Below, in pieces: positions 1-9,136 of a stretch of 63,259 nucleotides of DNA (its first letter is position 1; each line of letters starts with the position of its first letter). The stretch is taken from NCBI RefSeq assembly GCF_017996735.1, contig NZ_JAGOGJ010000027.1, positions 1 through 63,259 of the forward strand. Reading direction: 5' to 3'. Source of the stretch: Niveispirillum sp. Its GTDB lineage: Bacteria > Pseudomonadota > Alphaproteobacteria > Azospirillales > Azospirillaceae. The position numbers and the translations under genes were made by a program. The notes below the pieces were generated by a model. That model saw only the letters and a program-made list of their open reading frames with translations. It did no database searches and had not been told where the DNA came from.

Positions 1-419
1 CCCGTGCCCTGCGGCTGGAGGCGTTGTACCAGCCCTATCACGATGCCATCACGGCTGCGCGGGCGCGGATAGCCGGGCGCGGTCAGGGGGCGGTTCTGAT
101 CTCCATCCACAGTTTCACGCCCCAGATGAACGGTTTCCAGCGGCCATGGCACGTGGGTGTGCTGTGGAACCGCGACGGGCGCCTGGCGCTGCCCATGCTG
201 GACGCGTTTCGGGCGGAGGGTGACCTCACCGTCGGCGATAACGAACCCTACAGTGCCCGCACCGGCACCGATTTCACCATCATCCATCATGGGGAAGAGG
301 CGGGGGTGCCGGTCCTGATGCTGGAAATCCGCCAGGATCTGATCGCGGATGCGGCGGGGGCGGCGGCCTGGGCCGACCGGCTGGAAAGGCTGCTGCGGCC
401 GATCCTTGCGGCGTTGTGA
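1..419 (+). CDS. N-formylglutamate amidohydrolase family protein (5' truncated by window edge)
   Basis: The reading frame is open from base 3 and enters from outside the window, so only the C-terminal part (about 138 residues) is visible. It carries SIHSFTP and GDNEPYS, two conserved stretches of the HutG/N-formylglutamate amidohydrolase family, and later EIRQDLI, which fits the conserved C-terminal region. The family hydrolyses N-formylglutamate or related N-acyl amino acids in the cytoplasm. The specific substrate cannot be told from this fragment. A TTG at 24 could be mistaken for a start, but the homologous region plainly begins earlier. The gene converges on the sensor kinase at 441-2990. 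Confidence 0.85.
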   Translation, partial: RALRLEALYQPYHDAITAARARIAGRGQGAVLISIHSFTPQMNGFQRPWHVGVLWNRDGRLALPMLDAFRAEGDLTVGDNEPYSARTGTDFTIIHHGEEAGVPVLMLEIRQDLIADAAGAAAWADRLERLLRPILAAL

Positions 420-440
420 TCCGGTCGCCGCCGGCCGGCA

Positions 441-2990
441 TCACCGCATCGGCATCGGAAGGGGAAGGCCGGCGCTCTCTGTCCAGACGATGCGCGACGG
501 CGGCAGTGACAAGGTGACCGTCGTGCCCTCACCGAACACGCTTTCGATCGACAGGCGGCCGCCATGCAACTCCGCCAGACCCTTTGACAGGGTCAGGCCC
601 AGGCCTGTGCCGGGGTTGCTGCGCGCATAGACATTGTCGACCTGATGGAAGGGCACGAACACCTTCGCCAGATCCTCCTGCCGGATGCCGATGCCCGTGT
701 CGGAGACGGCAACGGACACGCCGCGCGCCGGATCGACGGTAGCGGTCAGCTTCACGGTCCCGCCGGGGGAGGTGAACTTGATGGCATTCGACATAAGGTT
801 CAGCACGATCTGCTTGAACTTCACGTCATCGACCAGGATGGGTGGCACACTTTCCGCCACGTCCACCACAAGGTTCAGGCGTCGTTCCATGGCACGGGCG
901 CGCACGATACGCTCACAGCCGCGCACCAGCTCTTCCATGCCGCAGATACGCTCCCGCAGCTCCACACGCCCGGCTTCCATCTTGGACACGTCCAGGATGT
1001 CGTTGATCAGGGTCAGCAGGTGGCGGCCCGATGCGATGATGTCGCCCGCATAGGCGACGGAACTGGTATTCTGGCCGTTCTTGTCGCTGGTCTTCAACTC
1101 GCTTTCCAGCACCTCGGCAAAGCCGATGATGGCGTTCAGCGGGGTGCGCAGCTCATGGCTCATATTGGCCAGGAATTCCGACTTGGTGCGGCTGCCCAGT
1201 TCGGCCTGCGCCTTGGCCTGTTCAAGCTGTTCGGCTGCGCGCCGGCTGGTGATGGCGAGTGCCGCCAATTGTACGGCACGGCGCGCCCGCTCCATTTCCC
1301 AGTCATGCGGCTCCCGCACGCTGTCGCCATAGATGGCGAAGGCGCCCAGCGCCTCTCCGTCTCCCGACAGGATGGGCAGGGACCAGCAGGATTTCGCGCC
1401 CTCCGCCAGCACCACATCCTTGTACAGCGCCCAGCGCGGATCGCGGGCGATGTCCGACACGATGACCGGTGTCCGGCGGTAGATGGCCGACCCACAGGAG
1501 CCCACGTCCGGGCCGATGGCGATCCCTTCATACAGTTCATGCACATGCTTGGGGAAACTGGGGGCCGCACCCACCGACAGGTGCATCCCGTCTTCCCGCA
1601 GCAGCATGATGGTACAGCGGGCATTATCCAGTTGTTCTTCCATGCCACGGCACAGCGCATCCAGCACGTCGCCCAGCGTGGCGCCGGCGGCGGCCATCTC
1701 CAGGATGCTGCGCTCCACGGTCAGCAGCCGTTCCATGCGGCCCCGATCGCGGTTCTCCTTGCGCAACTGCCGGGCATTTTCCTTGAAGACCCGGACGGCG
1801 GCGGCCATGGCCGCCACCTCCACCCCCACACCCTTAAAATCCGGCAGGGCCACGGCATGGTCGCCGCCGGCCAGGGCCCGCATGGCATCGGTCATCTGCT
1901 GGACCGGCCGCAGCACGCGGCTGCGGATCAGCCAGGCGGCAAATATCAGCGCGATGATGGAAATCAGCAGTTCGAACGCGTCGACCCAGAGCTTCTGCCG
2001 GGCCAGCAGACGATTGTGATCGGTCGCCTCTGCCGCGGCGCTGACGGCGGAACCCACCAGATCGCTGGCGGCGTTCATCAGGCTTGTCCCGTTGCGCAGC
2101 AATTCCGGCAGGCGCCCCCGCGCCTCGCCCCGGGCGGCGGCATCCAGGATGGCGGCACGCAGCGGCAGGTACCGCTGATAGAAAGCCGCCTCCATCTGGC
2201 GCATGGCGGCCTGCGTCGCCTCGGGAAACATGGCCGGGTCCCCGGTGCTGCGGACCAGTTGCCAGACCATCTCCACCCCGGACAGCGACACGGTGGCGGC
2301 CACCATGTCCGCCTCTCCCCCGCTGGCTATGCGGTAAAGAAGGCCCATGTCCGACCCGACCTGTCCCCGCAGACGGATGGCCTCACGGGTCAGCATTTCG
2401 GCGGCCCCCGCCTCTCCACCCATCGACAGCGCCGGATTGTTGATCTCCTGCATCAGGGTCAGCAGCGCCGTGAGATAGGATCGGGAGGCATCGCGCCATT
2501 CGGCGATCAGCAGCGTATTGTCGATATTGTTGGGGCCGGCAGCTTCCAATGTGCGGCCATCCGCCAGCCGTTCCAGCAGGGCCTCGATCCCGCCGCGCAA
2601 CTCGCGCATGCGTCCCAGCGAGACCCGCAGCGACCCGATATCTTCGATCAGCGCGCTTTCCACCGGCATCTGGGCCAACTGGTCCAGGGCAGCCAGGGCC
2701 GCGCGGTCGGTTTCATTGCGGTGACGGTCGATCTGTGGCCGCAATGCCGCTTCCGGCGTGCCGGGGGATCGGGCCGCCTCCAGCAGCAGGTTGATCATGC
2801 CGGCCTCGATCCCGTGGTCGCGGGCGGCGACCAGCAGATTGCGGCTGACCAGTTTCAGGTTGGCTATTTCCGTGGCCTGACGATAGGCACGCCAGCCCGC
2901 CTGCATGTCGATGGCCGTTCCGGCAAGCTGGACGCCGGCCACCAGGGCCAGGCCGCCCATCAAGACTCTGCGCATAGAGACCCCCGCCAC
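441..2990 (-). CDS. Membrane sensor histidine kinase, HAMP-GAF-HisKA-HATPase
   Basis: An 849-residue inner-membrane sensor kinase. A transmembrane segment near residues 8-28 and a second near 340-360 bracket a periplasmic helical sensor region. HAMP follows at about 357-410, then GAF at about 425-590 ([19 protein letters not shown]). The DHp domain has the phospho-acceptor histidine in [16 protein letters not shown] at about residue 611. The catalytic domain has the N box ([10 protein letters not shown]), G1 (VSDTGIGI) and G2 ([10 protein letters not shown]). The start is GTG at 2990; an ATG 15 bases inside (2975) is also possible. No receiver domain and no adjacent response regulator are seen, so the partner is unknown. 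The GAF domain resembles those binding small ligands or sensing redox, but its ligand cannot be read from the sequence. Confidence 0.9.
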   Translation of the reverse strand: MAGVSMRRVLMGGLALVAGVQLAGTAIDMQAGWRAYRQATEIANLKLVSRNLLVAARDHGIEAGMINLLLEAARSPGTPEAALRPQIDRHRNETDRAALAALDQLAQMPVESALIEDIGSLRVSLGRMRELRGGIEALLERLADGRTLEAAGPNNIDNTLLIAEWRDASRSYLTALLTLMQEINNPALSMGGEAGAAEMLTREAIRLRGQVGSDMGLLYRIASGGEADMVAATVSLSGVEMVWQLVRSTGDPAMFPEATQAAMRQMEAAFYQRYLPLRAAILDAAARGEARGRLPELLRNGTSLMNAASDLVGSAVSAAAEATDHNRLLARQKLWVDAFELLISIIALIFAAWLIRSRVLRPVQQMTDAMRALAGGDHAVALPDFKGVGVEVAAMAAAVRVFKENARQLRKENRDRGRMERLLTVERSILEMAAAGATLGDVLDALCRGMEEQLDNARCTIMLLREDGMHLSVGAAPSFPKHVHELYEGIAIGPDVGSCGSAIYRRTPVIVSDIARDPRWALYKDVVLAEGAKSCWSLPILSGDGEALGAFAIYGDSVREPHDWEMERARRAVQLAALAITSRRAAEQLEQAKAQAELGSRTKSEFLANMSHELRTPLNAIIGFAEVLESELKTSDKNGQNTSSVAYAGDIIASGRHLLTLINDILDVSKMEAGRVELRERICGMEELVRGCERIVRARAMERRLNLVVDVAESVPPILVDDVKFKQIVLNLMSNAIKFTSPGGTVKLTATVDPARGVSVAVSDTGIGIRQEDLAKVFVPFHQVDNVYARSNPGTGLGLTLSKGLAELHGGRLSIESVFGEGTTVTLSLPPSRIVWTESAGLPLPMPMR

Positions 2991-3155
2991 GCCAGCGCTA
3001 CGGCCGGTTGGGCTTTGACACGAGGGTCATAGTCTACGTTCGCGGCGCTGCGCCTGCAATGCCGGATCGGGCTGTGGCGATTTGTAACGTGACGTAGAAT
3101 CATGCCATCGCTGGTAAATCGCGACCGATAGCGTCCGCGGCGACGGACGCCGGGA

Positions 3156-3593
3156 TCAGTCCGCGTCACGCAAGCGGATGATGACATCCACCCGCGCCAC
3201 CCTGGTGCCGGCCGGCAGGCAGGGCAGGTCGGGCAGGTCCATCTGCGTGCAGCAGATATCCTGCAGGTGGCGGGTATTCTCGTGAAAGAAATGGTGGTGG
3301 TTATCGATATTGGTGTCAAACCATGTTGCCCCGGCCTCGACTACCACTTCGCGAAGCAGGCCGGCATCGCGGAACTGGTTCAGCGTGTTGTAGACGGTGG
3401 CAAGGGACACCTTGATGTCGGCGGCCACGGCTTCGGCATGCAACTGTTCGGCTGTGACGTGCCGGTTGCCCCGCCGGAACAGCAGCGATCCCAGATCCAG
3501 CCTTTGCCGTGTGGGCCTTAACCCGGCGCCGGCAAGACGGCGGGCGGTGCAGCAGGTTTCGGCCGTATCGTCGGGGAACGGGGTGTCGGACAT
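3156..3593 (-). CDS. irr: Fur-family iron response regulator, Irr type
   Basis: A 145-residue Fur-superfamily repressor. The N-terminal winged helix carries GLRPTRQRL and VSLATVYNTL (the DNA-recognition helix). It is followed by TWFDTNIDNHHHFFHEN, the histidine-rich stretch typical of Irr. The C-terminal half is the dimerisation fold. In Rhizobiales and relatives Irr responds to haem status and represses haem synthesis and iron-storage genes; that role is family knowledge. A cysteine pair (ETCCTA) precedes the helix and another (DICCTQ) follows. I see no GCPWHD-type N-terminal haem motif as in Bradyrhizobium. The frame opens at 3626, but ATG 3593 (MSDTPFPDD) matches family length. Fur or Zur are less likely given the HHH stretch. 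Confidence 0.82.
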   Translation of the reverse strand: MSDTPFPDDTAETCCTARRLAGAGLRPTRQRLDLGSLLFRRGNRHVTAEQLHAEAVAADIKVSLATVYNTLNQFRDAGLLREVVVEAGATWFDTNIDNHHHFFHENTRHLQDICCTQMDLPDLPCLPAGTRVARVDVIIRLRDAD

Positions 3594-3711
3594 TGGAAAA
3601 AGGCCGGCGGCTGTGGGCGGGAACAAGGACAGCCGTCATGTGGGGGTGCGGTCGCCCTTTTGACAAGGGGCAATGACGAAGATCACAGTGCCGGAATTTT
3701 CCGGGCAGCGG

Positions 3712-4878
3712 TTACGCCCGCCCCACCGGGCCCTGTCCACCAGCATCCTCGCCGTCATCACCATCATCCTGGTCGTCATCCAGGTCATCATCCAGCAGCA
3801 GATCATCCTCATCCAGAAGATCGGCGAGGCTGAAGCCATCTTCGCCGTCTTCCTCCACCTCGGTGCTGTCGGTGATCCCGATCACGGCGCGCCGGATCTC
3901 CTGTTCCAGCATGACCAGCGTGGACCGTTCCAAATCGCCCCCGCGCGACGCCTGGGGGAAGGCGAAGCTGAACAGGGCCACCGTGGTCTGTCCATCGATG
4001 GCAACGCCGCGCAGCCACAGGAAGAAACGCAGCTTCTCCCCATCCTCTTCCCCGTCCGTGACGAAACGGGCCATTACCTCCCCGTCGGGAAGCCATTCGA
4101 TGGAGCCTTCGCCCGTGCGCTCGTCCGGACCCTCGGCGAACTGCTCCGCCGTCTGGCGCAGGACGGCGCGGGCCAGGATTTCGGCGTCGTCGCCCTCATG
4201 GTCGAACTGATGCACGGCGACGCGCAGGGTGCCCGACCCTTCCACGTCGCGGTAGAACATGGACAGGTCATTGTCCTGCGCGCTGTTCCAGTCCCAAGGC
4301 AGCCGGAAGCGCACGCTGTCGGCATGCCAGACATTGCGCATGGTGACGCGCTGGACGGGCCCCTGCACGGGACCGGAATTGAACTTGATGCGCGCCGCCT
4401 CTTCCCCCAGCCGGTCGATCAGGTCGGACAGTTCGGGGTCGTCAGCACTCTCGTCCGGGACCAGCAATTGCAAGGTGACGACGCGGACATGGTCAGGCGG
4501 CTGGAAATCAGCGACCTTCCAGACAAAGATCTGCCGGTCCGGCGGCTGGGCCACGGCATACGCGATCCAATGCCGTTCATCGGCCTCGCTACCGGCATCC
4601 CCCGATTCCATGGAGGGCAGGATACCGCGCGGAAGCACATTTTCACGATCCAGATACTGGATTGCCTCCTCCGCCCGCGCGCCATAGGGGTTGCGGTAGG
4701 TGACGACGGAGATCAGAAGATCAACCGGATGCGCCCCCGGTGACTGGAAAGCCAGCCCGCCATCGTCCCGCGACAGGCGCTGCCAGGTTGACGGCACCCG
4801 CAGGCTCGCCACGCCGCCACGCAGGGCAACGGGGTTCCAGTCGGCGCTCGCCTCGCTTTCGAAGGTCTCGTCTCTCAT
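3712..4878 (-). CDS. Hypothetical protein with strongly acidic C-terminal tail
   Basis: A 388-residue protein with no signal peptide and no membrane segment, and no motif I recognise. The body looks like a mixed alpha/beta cytoplasmic protein (for example VASLRVPSTWQRL near the start). The last 50 residues are dominated by aspartate and glutamate (LLDEDDLLLDDDLDDD), then a short GGQGPVGRA end. The frame opens at 4998, but ATG 4878 (MRDETFES) is preferred because the extra 40 residues look like translated intergenic sequence and would overlap the divergent alkB start. It is divergent from alkB with a 113-base shared promoter region. Confidence 0.7.
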   Translation of the reverse strand: MRDETFESEASADWNPVALRGGVASLRVPSTWQRLSRDDGGLAFQSPGAHPVDLLISVVTYRNPYGARAEEAIQYLDRENVLPRGILPSMESGDAGSEADERHWIAYAVAQPPDRQIFVWKVADFQPPDHVRVVTLQLLVPDESADDPELSDLIDRLGEEAARIKFNSGPVQGPVQRVTMRNVWHADSVRFRLPWDWNSAQDNDLSMFYRDVEGSGTLRVAVHQFDHEGDDAEILARAVLRQTAEQFAEGPDERTGEGSIEWLPDGEVMARFVTDGEEDGEKLRFFLWLRGVAIDGQTTVALFSFAFPQASRGGDLERSTLVMLEQEIRRAVIGITDSTEVEEDGEDGFSLADLLDEDDLLLDDDLDDDQDDGDDGEDAGGQGPVGRA

Positions 4879-4991
4879 AAGGGTGAATCTAGGCGCGTTA
4901 CGGGTCCGAGTCCATGATTGGCGCGTGACACTGTCATGTCCGTGGCGTTTTTTAGGGCGGGCGCGACCCGCAAGACACGAAAGGACGATCA

Positions 4992-5612
4992 ATGTCATCG
5001 GATGGCGAGGGGTTCCGGATGCTGCCGGACCATCTGGATCGCACCCGTCAGCAGGAATTGGTGGCCATGGTCGCGGCCCTGGCGCAGGAGGCGCCGTTCA
5101 CGCGCTATGTCATGCCGCGTACGGGCCGGCCCTTCTCCATCGACATGACCAATGCCGGCAGCCAGGGCTGGATCGCCGACCGGCAGAGCTATCGCTATTC
5201 GCCGGTCCATCCCGTCACGGGCCGGCCCTGGCCCGCGATACCGGCGCTGCTGCTGGATCTGTGGCGCGGGCTGACCGCCTATCCCCATGATCCGGAATGC
5301 TGCCTGATCAACCATTATCGCGGGGAGGGGGCGAAACTCTCCCTGCACCGGGACGAGGATGAGGAGGCGACGGAGGCCCCGATCCTCAATATCTCGCTGG
5401 GCGATACGGCCATCTTCCGCCTGGGCGGCCCGCGTCGGGAGGATAAGACACGGTCCTTTCCCGTGGCCAGCGGCACCATCATGGTCTTCGCGGGACCCTC
5501 GCGGATGTTCTATCACGGGGTCGATCGTCTGCGCGTCGGCTCCTCGCGCCTGTTGCCCGATGGCGGCCGGCTGAACCTGACCTTACGGCGCGTCACAAGA
5601 CCCGCCGCCTGA
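4992..5612 (+). CDS. alkB: DNA oxidative demethylase AlkB
   Basis: A 206-residue Fe(II)/2-oxoglutarate dioxygenase that removes 1-methyladenine and 3-methylcytosine lesions from DNA by oxidative demethylation. CLINHYRGEGAKLSLHRDED contains the HxD iron ligands (LHRDED). The distal His is in MFYHGVDR. The 2-oxoglutarate-binding arginines are in the C-terminal RLNLTLRR, matching the RxNxTxR signature. Length matches E. coli AlkB (216). The start at ATG 4992 gives the usual N-terminus; the next gene is convergent and begins directly at its stop. No Ada gene is adjacent, so adaptive-response control cannot be inferred here. Confidence 0.93.
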   Translation: MSSDGEGFRMLPDHLDRTRQQELVAMVAALAQEAPFTRYVMPRTGRPFSIDMTNAGSQGWIADRQSYRYSPVHPVTGRPWPAIPALLLDLWRGLTAYPHDPECCLINHYRGEGAKLSLHRDEDEEATEAPILNISLGDTAIFRLGGPRREDKTRSFPVASGTIMVFAGPSRMFYHGVDRLRVGSSRLLPDGGRLNLTLRRVTRPAA

Positions 5613-6803
5613 TCAGCGTGCCAGTTCCACCTTGCCCGGACCGACATGGAAGACGCGGGGCGATCCGTCATGGCCGGCCAGGGTCACCCGGCCGGGACCG
5701 GTCATCAGCACGCGCGGGTCCTTGGCCTTGCCATTGAAATCAACGGTGCCGGGGCCGGTAACGCCCACAGCCATGCTGTCGGCCTGACCGCCGCCGATGG
5801 TCAGGGTGCCGGGGCCGGTGATGGCGGCCGACAGATCGCCGGCCAGCATGTCCAGCCGGATGTCGCCGGGACCGGGCATGGACACGGACAGCCCTTCCCC
5901 TACGGAGGTCATCTGGACAGACCCGTTGCCCTTCAGTTCCACTGCGGCCGTGCCGACATGGCCCAGCCGGACCTGACCGTCGCCTGACAATTGCACGCCG
6001 GCCAGGCCCTTCACGTTGCCGACGGAGACGGTGCCCGACTGGGTGATGCGCACCCGTACCGATTCCAGGCTGTCCAGCTTCATCTCGCCATTGGCCAGTT
6101 CAAGCCGGGCCGGCGCCCCCAGATCGCCGGTGACGGTCAGGTCGCCGGTGAAATTGTTCACCAGCAGCGGCGTACCGCGGGGGACGGCGATATCCAGCGT
6201 CACGCTGGGCTCGTTCTGCGGACCCGGACCGGTGATCCAGAGTACCCCGTCATCAATGGAAAGGTTGTAGCGTTTGCGGCTATTCTCCAGGCTGAACAGA
6301 ACCTCCTGCGAATCGTCCACCACCTTGATCCGCACACTGCCCATGACACCGGCCAGCCGCACCCCGGCCGGCGCATCGGCCGTCGCGGACAGACGATTTG
6401 TCCCGTCGCTGGCGGTGGCACGGTCCAGATAACGGATGTCGCCGCTCCGCCGGTTGCGCATCGTTTCCGCCTTTGCTGTCGCGGCCTTGGCGGCGGCCTC
6501 GATCCGGTCGGCGACGGAACGGCTGATGGCCGCCATGTCGACGGCGCGGCCGTCGGCGGGCTGCCCCCGTTCCGCCATCCGTTCGCGGACCCTGTCATTG
6601 ACGCGGGCGGTGATGCCGTCACTGTCGATGGACAGCGACAGTTTTTTCTCCAGCTTCTCCAGATCCAGGTTCTTGTCCGCCGGATTGCCGGCGACCAGCG
6701 ACCAGCCGACCGTCGTCGCCAGCACCAGCACCGCCGCGATACCCCCGATCGGAATCCCCGGCTTCAGGCGGGGGCGGCTGGACAAGGGCGGGTGGGGATG
6801 CAT
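5613..6803 (-). CDS. GIN-domain (DUF2807-like) membrane-anchored protein
   Basis: A 396-residue protein. Residues about 15-37 form one transmembrane segment (GIAAVLVLATTVGWSLVAG), so it is probably anchored with the bulk outside the cytoplasm. The C-terminal two thirds is a beta-rich repeat. Successive strands end in G-P-G or G-N-G turns about every 18-25 residues (MPGPGDIRL, ITGPGTLTI, VTGPGTVDF, MTGPGRVTL, HVGPGKVEL). This is the pattern of DUF4097/GIN beta-solenoid domains. ATG 6803 (MHPHPPLSS) is chosen over the frame opening at 6905, since the upstream part looks non-coding. Function in the family is unknown; adhesion is only a database label. Confidence 0.72.
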   Translation of the reverse strand: MHPHPPLSSRPRLKPGIPIGGIAAVLVLATTVGWSLVAGNPADKNLDLEKLEKKLSLSIDSDGITARVNDRVRERMAERGQPADGRAVDMAAISRSVADRIEAAAKAATAKAETMRNRRSGDIRYLDRATASDGTNRLSATADAPAGVRLAGVMGSVRIKVVDDSQEVLFSLENSRKRYNLSIDDGVLWITGPGPQNEPSVTLDIAVPRGTPLLVNNFTGDLTVTGDLGAPARLELANGEMKLDSLESVRVRITQSGTVSVGNVKGLAGVQLSGDGQVRLGHVGTAAVELKGNGSVQMTSVGEGLSVSMPGPGDIRLDMLAGDLSAAITGPGTLTIGGGQADSMAVGVTGPGTVDFNGKAKDPRVLMTGPGRVTLAGHDGSPRVFHVGPGKVELAR

Positions 6804-7052
6804 GGGGGGCCTCAGGCGATGGCGGACGTCGAACCAGCCGCTATAATACCGTGTGGCGGGATGCTGTCTTCCGCCGTTTCCCACCCGCAACAATTTTGGT
6901 GCCACCTGTTACAATCACCCGGTCCGCATGGGGCGCGGAGCAGCGGGGGCCGATTGTCATAATACCTTCGACAACCCATTGTTTCCTTCTTGTATGTTCA
7001 ATATGTTCCACACAACTCAGAACCCTATCGAACAATAGGACAGACGGTTCCA

Positions 7053-7427
7053 ATGGCCGCGAAGCGCCGTCCCCCGACAAACCCGGAAGATACCGCGCCT
7101 GACTCGATGCGGGCCGTGTGCCGCAACGTGGTGGTGGCGGGAGCCCGAACCAGCGTGCGGATGGAGCCGCTGCTGTGGGATTGCCTGACAGAGATCAGCG
7201 AGCGCGAATCGCAGTCGGTGAACGATATCGTCACCATGATCGACGGGCGGCGCGGCGACAGCGCCCTGACCGCTGCCCTGCGCATCTTTATCCTGTCCTA
7301 TTTCCGCACCGCTGCCGATGCCTCCCCGCGCCTGGCCGGGCTGGCGGAGGAACAGGTGCCGTTCGGCACGACGGCCGCCTATTCCGGGACCTTCCGCAAG
7401 GCGCTGGAGATTTTCGACCAGGATTGA
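7053..7427 (+). CDS. Ribbon-helix-helix domain protein
   Basis: A 124-residue protein. The central segment RNVVVAGARTSVRMEPLLWDCLTEI followed by ESQSVNDIVTMID resembles the RHH_4 family of small DNA-binding proteins common in Rhodospirillales and Rhizobiales: a short beta strand (TSVRMEP) then two helices. A C-terminal LTAALRIFILSYFR helix is also typical. The ATG at 7053 (MAAKRRPP) is preferred over the frame opening at 6990. A modest purine-rich site (ATAGGACAG) lies about 10 bases upstream. It is probably a transcriptional regulator acting as a dimer of dimers; the target is unknown. The HAD hydrolase behind it is convergent. Confidence 0.8.
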   Translation: MAAKRRPPTNPEDTAPDSMRAVCRNVVVAGARTSVRMEPLLWDCLTEISERESQSVNDIVTMIDGRRGDSALTAALRIFILSYFRTAADASPRLAGLAEEQVPFGTTAAYSGTFRKALEIFDQD

Positions 7428-7439
7428 CGGCGGGCGCGT

Positions 7440-8324
7440 TCAGGCCCAGCGCAGACCGGGGGCGGCCCAGGTGGGGCGGTGGGGGCCGCTGGCCAGCAGC
7501 GCCGCCAGCTTTTCCGGTTCCGGCAGCACGCCCAGCGGCGTACCCAGTTCCTCGCGATGGATGCCACCCGTGATAAACAGGCTGTCGATGCCGGCGGCGT
7601 TGGCCCCGGCCACATCGGTGCGCAGGCTGTCACCCACAGCCAGGATGCGCGACGGATCGATCCCGCCCAGCAGGTCAAAGCAGCGGCGATAGACCGGGGC
7701 ATGCGGCTTGCCATGATACCGGACGTCGCCGCCCAGTTTTTCATAATGGCGGGCCAGTTCCCCGGCGCAGATCACCAGTTCCTTGTCGATCACCACGACC
7801 AGATCGGGATTGGCGCACAGCATGGGCAGGCCGCGGTCCCGGCAGCGGCGCAGGATCGGGTCGTAATCGTGCAGCGTCTCTTCATATTCATCGATGCCGG
7901 TATTGATGACAAAGTCCGCTTCCTCCGGGCTGTCCACCCGGATGCGGTCGGTCAGGCTGTCATAGACGTCATTGTCGCGCGGCGGGCCGATATGGAACAG
8001 CTTCGGCCCCAGCGACGCATGCCAATCATCGCTGCGGTCGCGCAACGCCTCGAAGCTGGCCTCGCCCGAGGTGTACAGCGCGTCGTACAGGTCGGGTGCG
8101 ACCCCCATGGCCGTCAGTTTCGCCGCCGCCGCCGCGATGCGGCGCGGGGCGTTGGACAGAAGACAGACCCGCTTGCCCAGGCGGCGCAGCGTGGACAGGC
8201 AATCGACCACCCCCTCATAGGGTTTCACCCCGTCATGCACGACGCCCCACAGGTCCAGGATGAAGCCGTCATAACGGTCGGCGATGCCGGCCAGGCCGGG
8301 GATCAGCGGGACAGGAGCGGTCAT
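7440..8324 (-). CDS. HAD-superfamily class IIA hydrolase, TIGR01459 type
   Basis: A 294-residue HAD phosphatase of the NagD-like IIA class. Motif I is FILDLWGVVHDG with the nucleophilic aspartate. The second motif is LLSNAPRR. The class IIA cap lies between, with CANPDLVVV and HGKPHAPVYRR (motif III lysine). GDSLRTDVAGANAAG (motif IV) completes the active site. Substrates of this alphaproteobacterial subgroup are not established; a sugar or nucleotide phosphate is likely. ATG 8324 (MTAPVPLIPG) fits the family N-terminus. Confidence 0.88.
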   Translation of the reverse strand: MTAPVPLIPGLAGIADRYDGFILDLWGVVHDGVKPYEGVVDCLSTLRRLGKRVCLLSNAPRRIAAAAAKLTAMGVAPDLYDALYTSGEASFEALRDRSDDWHASLGPKLFHIGPPRDNDVYDSLTDRIRVDSPEEADFVINTGIDEYEETLHDYDPILRRCRDRGLPMLCANPDLVVVIDKELVICAGELARHYEKLGGDVRYHGKPHAPVYRRCFDLLGGIDPSRILAVGDSLRTDVAGANAAGIDSLFITGGIHREELGTPLGVLPEPEKLAALLASGPHRPTWAAPGLRWA

Positions 8325-8385
8325 GGGGCGTTTCCGGTATCGATGCAACCGGTGCCAAGGTGGCGGCAGCGATCCGACGGGGCAA

Positions 8386-8417
8386 GGCCGGGCGCGGCAT
8401 GGCAGCCGTGCCCGGCC
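8386..8417 (-). terminator. GC-rich hairpin behind the FliM-tail protein gene
   Basis: Arms GGCCGGGC and GCCCGGCC with partial inner pairing lie between the end of the 8512-9003 gene and the start of the HAD gene, both on this strand. There is no clear T-run, so it may be a weak terminator or simply chance in GC-rich DNA. Confidence 0.3.
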
Positions 8418-8511
8418 CCCCGATCCGGCGTCATGCCGACGGCCACCAATAATGACCGCCGAATGAGGGAGACGGGCATAACCGACGCAACGTCAGGGTC
8501 AAGTAAGGAAA

Positions 8512-9003
8512 TCAGAACAGATCGTCGATCTCGCTCTGGTCCATGGTGACGGCGGGGTTGTGGTCCTGGACGGAGCCATGAACAATGGCGCTGCCGCGAT
8601 CCACCAGATCCTGCAGGCGCCGCCAATAGTCGCCGGCAGTGAAACCCAGCATCATCTGATCGTCGCGCATGGGCGACAGGGTGGCCACCGCCTCCACGAT
8701 CAGGCTGTTCATATCATTGATGGTTTCATCGAACGGCTCGCGAAATTCCATCGGCACATGCTCGAACGCTTCGATGGCGATCGGTGCGAAGGCCAGGCCG
8801 CTATCCTCGAAATGCTGGCGATAGGTCTTGGGTGTCCAGGCCACGATTTCGTCCAGCATGTCCGGCATGTCGCCCAACATGGAAAGCAACATGATTACTT
8901 CATTGAAATGATTGAAGTAATCTGTCGACAGCAGCGTTCTGTCATCGATTGTCGTGTCACGGACAAGTTGGCGGTAATGGTCGAGCATGGACGTATCTTG
9001 CAT
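8512..9003 (-). CDS. Hypothetical helical protein with FliM-like C-terminal motif
   Basis: A 163-residue acidic, mostly helical protein without signal peptide. I do not recognise the body (NHFNEVIMLLSMLGDMPDML, then FREPFDETINDMNSLIVEAV). The last ten residues, MDQSEIDDLF, resemble the LSQxEIDxLL peptide at the N-terminus of FliM, and also the acidic DIDxLF-type ends of alphaproteobacterial chemotaxis phosphatases. That suggests, but does not show, contact with a CheY-like receiver. ATG 9003 (MQDTSML) is preferred to 9024. It lies between the HAD hydrolase and gluQRS; no flagellar genes are in the window. Confidence 0.68.
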   Translation of the reverse strand: MQDTSMLDHYRQLVRDTTIDDRTLLSTDYFNHFNEVIMLLSMLGDMPDMLDEIVAWTPKTYRQHFEDSGLAFAPIAIEAFEHVPMEFREPFDETINDMNSLIVEAVATLSPMRDDQMMLGFTAGDYWRRLQDLVDRGSAIVHGSVQDHNPAVTMDQSEIDDLF

Positions 9004-9136
9004 GGCATGGTCTCCATACCACAATGTTCTGGAACAATACCCTTAAAATTGCATCTACCTTGTCTTCACCGGACGCGCTCCTGTTTCCCTTCGGCAATCA
9101 TCTGACATTGCAGTCCCTTAGGGAAGGGAATGCAAC

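Noticed and set aside
645..3032. 795-residue plus-strand open frame opposite the GAF kinase
   Set aside because: It is the antisense shadow of a kinase with all catalytic motifs. Its translation is His/Gln/Arg-rich without domains, as expected in GC-rich DNA.
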